DNA of 64,000 bases. Origin: Paraspadella gotoi (lineage: Eukaryota > Chaetognatha). Under the pieces are notes generated by a model, which saw only the letters and a program-made list of their open reading frames with translations, had not been told where the DNA came from and ran no database searches. The stretch's first letter is position 1. Each line of letters begins with the position of its first letter. Both the position numbers and the translations under genes were made by a program. Location: the NCBI GenBank assembly GCA_051294375.1, contig CM119271.1, forward strand, positions 15,940,770-16,004,769, written 5' to 3'. This document shows, one piece after another, positions 35,301-43,036 of the stretch.

Positions 35301-35661
35301 GCAACTTATTCAACAATCACCCGGGCAGTCATCAGTCCAAAATGCAGTTCAACAAGCTCCTACGAATCCACAGATTATGGGTCAAGCTTCTCATGCCCCG
35401 ATCCCATCTCCAATTCCGTCACCCCTACCCCAATCTGTACGATCTCCACAACCCGTCCCTTCCCCTCATCGTCAGTCCACCCCACAGCCTCAACCGGCTC
35501 CATCTCCTAGGCAACCTCCACAGATGTCTCCGCATCATTCAGCTCTTTCGCCGCACCCTCATATTGGTCCTGGATTACAAGGAACGGGTCCAATCAATGA
35601 ACATGATGGATCACAGCTTACCGCTTCTGACCAGTTGACTCGATTTGCTGAAAAACTGTAG
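20394..35661 (+). CDS. CBP: CREB-binding protein / p300-type lysine acetyltransferase, two coding exons
   Basis: Exons 20394-21726 and 28931-35661 join in phase 1 (donor CAG|gtaaat, acceptor ctttcag|GAG) to give 2,687 residues, a usual CBP length. This nuclear co-activator acetylates histones and other proteins and bridges transcription factors to the basal machinery. Order: N-terminal PPSKRVKV and an acidic patch; TAZ1 about 471-552; KIX about 751-835; bromodomain about 1175-1285 with the acetyl-lysine-binding Asn1255 (LYNRKT); RING/PHD; HAT about 1410-1740 with YLDS at 1519-1522, Trp1558 and Tyr1589 matching the p300 catalytic/CoA residues in identity and spacing; ZZ about 1806-1850; TAZ2 about 1868-1955; NCBD about 2245-2292; then a Gln-Met-Asn repeat region (about 2420-2495). 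All domains look intact. The start is the first ATG in the open frame. The second exon is much less GC-rich than the first and lacks the many introns usual in animal CBP genes. Confidence 0.97.
22080..22511 (-). mobile_element. HINE-like family copy D (partial, minus)
   Basis: It carries the family's terminal hairpin in short form (AATCTGCAGATCCGACT, no loop) at the right end and one diverged internal unit. The 3'-type end is lacking. It lies head-to-head with copy E, 77 bp apart. Confidence 0.6.
22589..23310 (+). mobile_element. HINE-like family copy E, short but with both ends
   Basis: The left hairpin AGTCGGATCTGC-TTATCA-GCAGATT is at 22589. The right end GGCAGATCCGACATTG and TTTGCTCAAACTTGTT finish at 23310. 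At 722 bp it is the smallest copy with both termini. It keeps three diverged internal units and a short 'gaccaaattctgcaagtt' minisatellite (23188-23252). Confidence 0.7.
23813..25250 (-). mobile_element. HINE-like family copy F, split by another repeat
   Basis: Family blocks 'catcgatgtgcttaaaattg' and a CT tract (23825-24000), then the CTGCTGCTG/CTCTTTTCTCCTG block and 'gcgacgatctttatgctttt' (24700-25230), flank an A/T-rich insertion at about 24030-24660. Both termini are missing. Confidence 0.5.
24150..24640 (+). repeat. A/T-rich dispersed repeat (second copy at 44345-44720)
   Basis: Shared blocks in the same order include 'gatggattctgatagagcat' plus 'aaaaagttaaa', then 'aattatactttgtgta' with 'acaactttt', then 'agcctttcctat'. 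The two copies are substantially diverged. No frame survives. Confidence 0.55.
25624..27014 (-). mobile_element. HINE-like family copy G, both ends present (1.4 kb)
   Basis: AACAAGTTTGAGCAAACAAT then GTCGGATCTGCC mark the left end. The right end is the terminal hairpin GGGATCTGC-TGATAA-GCAGATC, diverged at its last bases. Inside are TTAATTAA, the 'catcgatgtccttaaaattg' block, a CT tract, about six reversed internal units and the TCCGTCC-type block. Confidence 0.65.
27326..27371 (-). ncRNA. Hammerhead-ribozyme-like motif (best copy)
   Basis: Minus strand, 5' to 3': GAACG (stem I), CUGAUGA, A, GGCUU-GAAAU-AAAGCC (stem II), GAA, ACAUGU (minimal stem III), C at the cleavage position, then UGUUUU (stem I, 4-5 pairs with GAACG including G-U). 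All invariant core bases of the hammerhead are present. Two features weaken the call: an extra A between the CUGAUGA core and stem II, and a stem III of only about two pairs. Minimal type I hammerheads of this kind are known from Penelope-like retroelements and animal retrozymes. Confidence 0.5.
27384..27428 (+). ncRNA. Hammerhead-like motif, mutated partner copy
   Basis: This is the mirror copy of the minus-strand motif: CTGATGA, AGGTTTGAAATAAAGCC, then GAACCATGTC. Stem I (CAACG with TGTTTT) is kept, but the base after GAA is C where the core needs A. It is probably inactive. Confidence 0.4.
27910..27957 (-). ncRNA. Hammerhead-like motif, left arm
   Basis: Minus strand: CUGAUGA, an extra A, stem II GGCUU...AAAUCC (one mismatch), GAAACAUGUC, then CAAAUUUU. 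Core bases are kept, but stem I pairing is only two clear base pairs beside the core. Activity is doubtful. Confidence 0.4.
28544..28590 (+). ncRNA. Hammerhead-like motif, right arm
   Basis: Plus strand: CTGATGA, an extra A, GGCTT...AAGAC (one mismatch), GAAACATGTC. It is the inverted partner of the motif at 27910-27957 with the same weak stem I. Confidence 0.4.
34860..35080 (+). repeat. In-frame CAG-ATG-AAT minisatellite inside CBP
   Basis: An irregular 12-21-bp repeat encodes runs of Q-Q-M-N with interspersed T and P. It stays in frame and lies after the NCBD in the glutamine-rich tail, where CBP proteins are usually disordered. Confidence 0.8.
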
Positions 35662-36848
35662 TTTGTACATGGATTAGGAAGAATTAATTGAAAAAAATGT
35701 TTACTACCCCATGAGCAGTTATCCATATGTAATTGCAAATAGGTATTTTCTGCTTGTATTTTTTATTGGCTTTGTTTTTGTAAAGATGGCTTCAAGTTTT
35801 CTATCATGCTTTTGTGAAGTAAAGGTGACCACTGACCAGCAGTTAAAATTTTTGAAAGTCAATTCAGCTTTCCTCAAGATTTTCATTCCATTGAGTTGTC
35901 AACACCGATTCTGATAGTTTTTTATTTAGTACCAAAATAATCATATGACACTAGTCATAGTGTAATTCATGTGCGTCAATGATGGAAAATCCATTGCATC
36001 TTGGATGCATATTTTTTTTTTCATTTGAATGAAATTCGTTAGCCATCTTGTACATAAAAGAATCGTAATATCTTTGTAGAGCAGATGTTTATACCATATA
36101 TTCTAGTTTTATGTCTGACAAGTTTGCGTTTGATTGTTGCATGAATATTTGATTTTTCGGTTAAATGAATGTAATTTATTATTTTATAATTAAATATATA
36201 AAGGCAATTGCCACAAGCTGCTGAATCTTGTGAATATCTGATATATAGATTTTTGAATAGAACTATTTGTTCTAATTTATCGGATTAAGCGTCAATCGTT
36301 TCATTTTAATCACTGGCCAACTTTATCTTCTGTATTACTTAATGCATGTTATCTCCCCAATGACGCACTTCTGGTTAATCCGTAATTAATGAGGATTCTT
36401 TTTATCAAGTGTTAATAATTTCAGTTAATGAGTTTTTTTTTAAATTATGATTTAAATCGCAAGAGATAATAACAAGTTTGTAAAAATGTATAGTTAATTA
36501 TTCAATACTTTAACTAATCATGGCTAATCCAAATCCATTGCTTAATATACTCGTTTAGTGAACAGGTAATAATAATATTGATGCCGAGATCTTAGTTTCC
36601 TTTTTACGAGTAAGTTTATGGAAGCGAGTTATAATAACAAAAGCAATTGACTTACGGTTTTTTCATTAGTTCGGTTATTTCCTTTCTTAAACATCTCATT
36701 GGTAAATATCGCATTTTTTTAGTTTTGTTTCGACGTTATTCGTATTTTAATTAAAAAAAATCATTTTAAAATTGTTTTTACATGATAAAGTATTGTACAG
36801 ACGTATCAAACGATGTATCAAAGATTTTTTTACCAAATCTCCCTTTTT
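35662..36848 (+). other. CBP 3' UTR and AT-rich spacer
   Basis: No gene is visible. The first part is probably the CBP 3' UTR. Candidate weak poly(A) signals include ATTAAA near 36191; no clear AATAAA was located close to the stop. Confidence 0.4.
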
Positions 36849-36948
36849 AAATTGATCGAGCGGCCATTGGATCGATCGTTGTCGCCGCCGCGGGACAAGC
36901 GTCTCCAAGTCCCTTAACGATCGGGCCGATTGTCCGCTCGACTAATTT
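36849..36948. ncRNA. Structured GC-rich hairpin between CBP and SmD3 (candidate RNA)
   Basis: A 100-nt GC-rich island stands in AT-rich DNA. Outer arms AAATT-GATCGAGCGG and CCGCTCGACTAATTT pair, then ATCGATCGTT pairs with AACGATCGGG. An inner GGGAC/GTCCC hairpin closes a 12-base loop. Length and shape would suit a precursor hairpin or another structured RNA, or a cis-element in the SmD3 promoter or CBP 3' region. I do not recognise a known RNA family in it. Confidence 0.4.
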
Positions 36949-37212
36949 ATAATCTGCATTTTGTGTCATGTCTATAAGAATGTCTTTGCTTTTATTGTAA
37001 CACTCACGTATTTCTTCAAGATTATTAGTTTCGACGATGAAGTTACATAAAAGATACCGTGTACAATAATATCATGACATTCTGATTTGTTTCTCCTAGT
37101 TAAAAAAAAAAAAACTGCCGGAAAAGAAAGAAAAACTAAAAAAAAAAAAAAAAAATAAGAAAAACTTATTGTCATCAATTCTCGGTTTTCCGAATTCTCA
37201 ACAAAAAAAACA

Positions 37213-37904
37213 ATGGCCATCGCCATCGGCGTTCCCATCAAAGGTAAAAAACTTAAATGATTATATTTTAAGACCAAAGAAATAATACTATCGATAATAT
37301 TAATTATAACCAAATTTTTGTTTATAGTTCTTCACGAGGCAGAGGGTCACATCGTGACGGTGGAATCCTCGACGGGCGAAGTTTATCGAGGGAAACTCAT
37401 CGAAGCCGAAGACAACATGAATCTGCAGGTGAAGATCATCACCATTAATATTTTTTCTTACGTAATTGTACTTTTAATAATCCAAATACATTAATGTATT
37501 TTTGTCTCAGATGAAGGACAACACGATCACCTACAGAGACGGGCGAGTCGCGCAGTTGGAATACATTTACATTAGAGGTTCCAAAGTTAGGTAAGTTATT
37601 TTTATCTTGAAGAATCTGAAGAATGCTTTGAACAAAACTTACCTTTCGTCTTCTCTCTCCTCTCGAACTCTAAAGGTTCATGATTCTCCCCGACATGTTG
37701 AAGAACGCGCCGATGTTTAAGCAAAAGACTCGCGGCGGCGGCGCCGGGCGCGGCAAGTCCGCCATTTTGCGGGCCCAGGCCGGCAGAGGGGGTCGTGGTC
37801 GAGGCTTCGCGGGCCGCGGCGGACGGGGCTTCGGGGATCGAGGACGCGGCGGTGGACGGGGCGGTTTCGATCGCGGGCGAGGCGGCCCTCCGCGCGGATA
37901 TTGA
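37213..37904 (+). CDS. SNRPD3: Small nuclear ribonucleoprotein Sm D3
   Basis: Four exons (37213-37243, 37328-37428, 37511-37590, 37676-37904) with GT-AG introns sum to 147 codons (146 residues), the usual SmD3 size. SmD3 is part of the seven-membered Sm ring on spliceosomal U snRNAs. The Sm1 motif is seen in [18 protein letters not shown] and NMNLQ, and Sm2 in [16 protein letters not shown]. The C-terminal tail (from about residue 105) is an RG/GRG repeat of the kind that is arginine-dimethylated and bound by SMN. The first exon encodes only [10 protein letters not shown]. The poly(A) signal AATAAA is at 38041-38046. Start context CAATGG follows a long A-rich leader. Identification is firm. 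Confidence 0.97.
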
Positions 37905-38568
37905 TGCCACTTTGTCTCGACTCATTGAGTTTCTTTCAAATCTTCATCAATTTTTCTCTTCTTCTTTTTTTTTTCTTTCAACTGGGAAACTTTAATCCAT
38001 TTTTAATTCGTTTTCCCAATTCCATTTTTTCGCATAAAGAAATAAACAATTTTCGTTAATTCGTCGTTAATAACGAATGAACTCAATTTTATGGCGCCAA
38101 TTCACATTTTTTCTCTTTCGCCGCGAATATAGAACAATTGTATAACGGAGCTCTTGTACTTTTTTTAAAAAAAAGAAGAAAAAAAATATTCCAAACTTAA
38201 TTACCAGTTCCGTTAAATGTTGTTTTTTTTTTTGCAGGATGTGATTTTTAAGTTAAAATAGTTTGAAAAAGAGTATATAACTTTCATGGATCTGCTCCCT
38301 ACGGTTTTAAGACAAAAACGTGAGATGGGAGACTTTGTAGAATTGACGAGATCGTTGTCCGTCTGTCTCTACGTTTTCTTCTTTTAAAATTCTTTTCCTA
38401 ACTAAGATCTTCAAAATCATTTGTTTTAATTTTTTTTTCCGCGCTTACCTACATTCCTTAATACTAGTTTTACTTAAATTAATTACTGTAATTAAAACTA
38501 AAAAAACCTCCAAAGTTTCGTGCGGTTCTCGGTATTCGGTATTCGTGGCGGGAGGCCCGACGCCGATC

Positions 38569-41500
38569 ATGGATAAAATCGTGCTGACTTCCAAGACGAG
38601 CTCTCTTGCGGTGCCTGGGTTGGTGCCGATGAGATTAGTCGCCACCATGGACATCGATAACACGGGTGGGTCCTCAAAAGGGAATCCTCAAAATGTTTTT
38701 TTTTTTTTCTCTCAAAAGTGTCTGCGGTATTTTCAAATTTTGTATTTTTCCTTTCTCCTCTCCTCCTTTATTTCCCTTTACTACCCTCCAATCTCCTCAT
38801 TCCTCCCCCTACTCTTCTCCAGGCCCCAATTGCGTCCCCCGCCTCTGCACTCTTCAAATCACTCGCGTCGTCGTCGTCGTCGCCAACAAACGTCGTCTTC
38901 TCGATTCCACCAACGACTTCACCTTCGTCCTCGCCGTCAAGATGCAGGTCTTTCTTCTCTTTCTATTTATTCTTTTTTTTTTTATCTTTGGTTTTTTTTG
39001 TTTGTTTTTTTTTTGTCTTAATCTTGTCTTAATAATGTAAAAATTAACACAAAAAGTTCCATGAAATTGGTATACCACCAAAATAAAATTATCCTTTCGG
39101 TCAATTAAAAAGCCATTTTGTCTATTGACTTATTACAAGATAATTACATAGCAGGACCCTGCGAGCTTTCAATCGAGACTTTCTCAGTTTCATTTATTAA
39201 CTCTTAGATTATCTGGCTTGTCTATAGATGAAGTGGTACAATGTTTTACTTCCATGCCAAGCACTCGGAGGTATTGAGCTAAATTGAATGAGTCTCGATA
39301 AATAAAGCTTCCAGGAAGAAGCGTAGTGCTAATTCTTAATTCTTAATCAACTTTCAAAAAAAAAAAAATTGTAGTATTTTATTTATTAATAATCATTACT
39401 CAGTGAAAAGGAAGGCCTCAACACATATTGAAATATCTCTCTCGGACAGGGCATCCGCCGTGTCATGCGATCCAATGAGATTCCCGTCGACGCTGAACTC
39501 GACGTCACCTTCGAATTCGCTTACCCTCATTACCTGAAGCCGCGGGGGAACAAGTTGGAGGTCATGCTGCAGCGGAGGAAGAGGCATCGGCACCGACCCG
39601 CCATGGGCTTCAAAACCGCCGCCTCGGGTAATTGGATTGGATTGGATTGATTGCATTGCCTGGCGTCCCGGATGTTATCAAGTTTACTTACTTCTCTTTT
39701 TGCTTAGTTTTCGATTGAAATCATTTCTCCTGCGTGCTCGGCTGGTCTTGGAAAGTAATATGCATACTAGTATTTAATCTTGAATACTGATTTTGATGAT
39801 TTAAATTCAGGTTCCATCGACATGGCGCAGATTCTACAAAGACCGTCGGAGACTGGGCACAGACTCGCTTTACTAAGCGAGGGGAAGGAGCCGTCCGAGG
39901 TCTTGGCAGGTCCGTTGCCACTGAATATTGTGAATAAGTCAAGGAGTGAATTAGTCAAGGAAAATATGTCAAAATAACAGGAGTTTATGAGAAGGAATTT
40001 TTAAACTAATTTTAAATTTAACCAAAAAAATGCTAAAACATCCTCATGGGCTTATGAAGATCTCACGGAGAATTGTCCACTTCCCAGTGTCCATTTAAAA
40101 ATATATCTATCTAGCTCTTTACTTCCTCCGAGGAGATAGTCGAGTAGTCGCTACATCACTTCTTTTGATAAATCCTCGTAATTGAAATATGATACTATGG
40201 CAACAGCCGGGTTGTCTGTGATGCCCATTGGGTTTGGGGGGTTCCGACCCTCAGTGACGCATCCAGTCACTGGCGCGGTTACCCTAGGACGGTCTTGCTT
40301 TGCCAACGCAGAGGGAAGTCGTTAGGACTGTGGATGGAACACTACGCCTGGGATGGTGTGTTCCCACTCTGAGCCAATGCTATTTGCTGAACAATCGTGG
40401 ACGTGAGGTGGTGTAAATATATCACCACAGGATCCCCGGACCAAGACATCACTCAGGTTCCTCAAGACTGAGGGGTGTCTGACAAGACTGTTACCATAGT
40501 GGGAGAGAGAGAGTGCAAGTTGTGGGGGCATAGGCGTTCGTCGTAGCGTACCCGAAGTCGGTAGGGCATAGGCATTTGTCGTAGCGTGTTCGATAGTAGG
40601 GTTCACCTCTTATGGCAACAGCCAGGTTGCCTGTGATGCCAATTGGGATGGGGCATCTCACTGTTGGCTTTGAGGGCTTCCGACCCTCAGTGACGCATCC
40701 AGTCACTGGCGCGGTTACTCTCGGACGGTCTCGCTTTGCCAACGAAGAGGGAAATCGTTAGGACTGTGGATGGAACACTACTCCTGGGATGGTGTGTTCC
40801 CCCTCTGAGCCAATGGTATTGACTGAACGATCGTGGACGTGGTGGTGTGAATATACCACCAAAATACTTCAATTATTAGTTATTTAAATGTTAATTGAAC
40901 CACAAAACAAATATTAAATTTAAAATATTAAATATTATATTATATTATTAAATATTAATATTAAATATTAAATTTAAAATCCAATAGAATATAAAATTAA
41001 ATTATAATTAATTAAAATACTACAATATGCAAATTAGATTGAACGATTCGTAGTCTTATTAAACGTCTTCCTCATTCCACCCAGAGCTCGTAGTGGGCGC
41101 CCTGGCCTCCCACCCTTTGGAGGACGAAGACTCCCGCCCTCGATCTCGATCCGGTCGTCGGAAGTCGAAGATCTTCCTCGGCGCCTCAGACCCGAGTCCC
41201 GACGACGTCGACGACGACGACGACGATTTCGACGACGACGACATCGACGACGGAGGGAGCGACTCGGACGGCGGGGCGCAGGCCACCGCGAGGGGGTGAG
41301 GGGGTGGGTGAAGGGAACTGTCAAGGCGCTGCTGAAGCGTGATGGTGTCGGCATAAACACGCCATACAAAAGCCCGATTGTAAGCCACACCCTTTAAATT
41401 AATTAATTAATTTAAATTTAATTAATTATTGGAGTCTCCCCCCCCTTCTACCTTTTCCTTGACCCAGCGTGGCCAAACACCGCTCGTCCTCTAACCTCAA

Positions 41501-41879
41501 GCAGCGCTTCGCCGCTCTCCTCCGCAAATTCAAGGTCAGCGAGGACGAAGTGTTGGAGGGCGTTGACCCCGTGGATCCCGCCGACTCCCTCGAGAAGAAA
41601 GAGATCGAGGAGATCTTCAACGAGTTGGAAGAGTGCTACCCTTCAGACTCTGACGCCGACGACGACGACGAGAGCGTCATGTCCGTCCTCTCCACGCCGA
41701 GACCCACGCTTCGGCCTTTCTTCTCGGACGGCGGAGGAGCGGGAGAGGCGGGGGCGGTGTGGGGAGGAAAAGGAGGAGGAGGAGGAGAGAGAAGCGTGGG
41801 CATCGGAGGCCGGAAGCAGTCCTTGTTGCCCGCTGATGGACAGAGGGACTCGTCTGCCAATAATTACTGTGATAATTGA
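38569..41879 (+). CDS. PACS: PACS-family sorting protein, N-terminal half only
   Basis: Exons 38569-38665, 38823-38947, 39450-39627, 39811-39909, 41085-41295 and 41468-41879 join in phase to give 373 residues. PACS proteins link acidic-cluster cargo to AP-1/AP-3 and coat proteins for Golgi/endosome sorting. The furin-binding region (about 14-185) is clear: PNCVPRLC, LAVKMQG, YPHYLKPRGNKLEVMLQRRK and SIDMAQ. An acidic run (DDVDDDDDDFDDDDIDD) comes next. The middle region NLKQRFAALLRKFKVSEDEV and VMSVLSTPRPTLRPFF follows. The C-terminal conserved domain, about 550 more residues in other animals, is absent from this window; the last exon runs into a Gly-rich tail and stops. An upstream in-frame GTG exists, but ATG at 38569 is preferred. 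It could be a short isoform, a truncated paralogue or a disrupted gene. Confidence 0.88.
39058..39345 (+). repeat. Dispersed ~215-bp repeat, diverged copy in PACS intron 2
   Basis: It shares 'tgaaattggta', 'ttacaagataattacatagc', 'agctttcaatcgagac' and 'atgaagtggtac' with the copy in CNOT9 intron 6. It is extended at the right by about 70 bases not seen elsewhere. Confidence 0.55.
40196..40428 (+). repeat. SINE-like repeat, copy 2 (PACS intron 4)
   Basis: Starts 'tatggcaacagccgggttgt' and ends 'gaggtggtgtaaatata'. It carries all blocks listed for copy 1, in reverse orientation to it. About 180 bp of GC-rich sequence of unknown origin (40430-40612, with two 'ggcataggc-ttcgtcgtagcg' units) separate it from copy 3. 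Confidence 0.65.
40613..40858 (+). repeat. SINE-like repeat, copy 3 (PACS intron 4)
   Basis: Starts 'tatggcaacagccaggttgc' and ends 'tggtgtgaatata', aligned over its whole length with copy 2. Two closely spaced full copies in one orientation suggest a tandem insertion or a segmental duplication. Confidence 0.65.
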
Positions 41880-41989
41880 AGAAAACTCTCTCTTTCTTTC
41901 TCTCTTTCTTTCTCTCTCTCTCTTTCTCTCTCTCTCTCTCGTGATGTGTTCTCGTCCGTCGTTGTGGTTGTCCGTGATTTTTTCCGCGA

Positions 41990-42062
41990 CTGAGGATCCA
42001 CTTTCTTCCCCCGGATGTGACTCTGTATTTCATCCCCCGGATGTGACTATGTATTTCATCCA
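41990..42062. repeat. Tandem duplication of a 26-bp unit
   Basis: The unit tcccccggatgtgactctgt plus 'atttca' occurs twice in a row with one base changed (c/a), just downstream of the PACS stop. Confidence 0.7.
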
Positions 42063-42149
42063 GGGATTCCCGAGTCTCCGGACGCTGTTTTCTCTTCCAC
42101 GTCGCGTCGCATTCCTATTATCCCTTTATTGTATTACTCCCTTCCACAC

Positions 42150-42595
42150 TAAGGCGTAGTAAAATTTCTAAATTTAACTTTAAAATTCTAAAAGTGAAAA
42201 ACGAACAACATTATACTAATGAACTTTTTTGTATAAAAAAAAATTATTATAAATTTTACTATTTTACTAGGCCATATTTTGACATAGTATTAATCCAATA
42301 AATGTTAAAAATCCATTCTAAGATTTTTTTGCAGATTTGGATTCCTCATAAAAAGTTGATAAAAAGTAATATAACTCTTTTTAAAAAATTCCTTCATTCA
42401 GTGGGTAAAAAATCAGAAAAAACTATATTTTAAGCTGTAACTTTTTATATAAGGATAGTACTATATATAAATATAGCCTAATGCGAAAATCATAAAATAT
42501 GAAATTAATTTTTTTTACAAATTAATATTCACTGATGTATGTTGTTCATAATTGACTTTAAGAATTTTCGTATGTTACTTACACTACGCTTTATT
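42150..42595. repeat. Fold-back repeat, copy 2, next to the truncated PACS end
   Basis: Left end 'aaggcgtagtaaaatttcta' and right end 'gttacttacactacgcttta' are imperfect complements. Internal blocks 'gaacaacat', 'gcagatttggattcctc' and 'aaaaagttgataaa' match copy 1 at 7620-8210. An AATAAA at 42297-42302 inside it could serve as a PACS poly(A) signal. Confidence 0.55.
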
Positions 42596-43036
42596 CCACA
42601 CCCAAACCCTTCCATACTAAATACGAAACTTTCAAGTTTCCTTCCCCCCACAATTGTTATATTACTTTTATTTTCCCGCGTTTCGCACCGATCTCATCTA
42701 AATATTAATCAGTATTATTAAGCATTTTTCAAGTATATAAACGTTACGAACGCTTCCGAGGGAAAAACCAATCAATCATTCCGTTGTGCATCCCTTGTTA
42801 AAATCCTCTTTTTTTTTGCCTGTGATTTTTTTTAGACGACGAGAGAGAAAGAGAGAGAGAGAGAGAGAGACAGAAATTGAGAGAGCGAGACGATTTCCTT
42901 AACTCTGAAAAGATGCGTTAAAAAGGTCGCTGGATGTAAATGGACGCGGTCCATCGAGAGAAAAGAAAAATGATCAGAGAAAAATGAATTGATGAATTTA
43001 AAAAATTCGATTCTGAAAAAGAAAAAAAAATCGGAT

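Noticed and set aside
32460-35316. Many open frames of 60-160 codons on the minus strand and in shifted plus frames across CBP (for example the 163-codon frame at 32992-33483)
   Set aside because: They are shadows of the CBP frame. CAA/CAG, ATG and AAT-rich codons read in reverse give long Leu/Ile/His-rich frames without domains.
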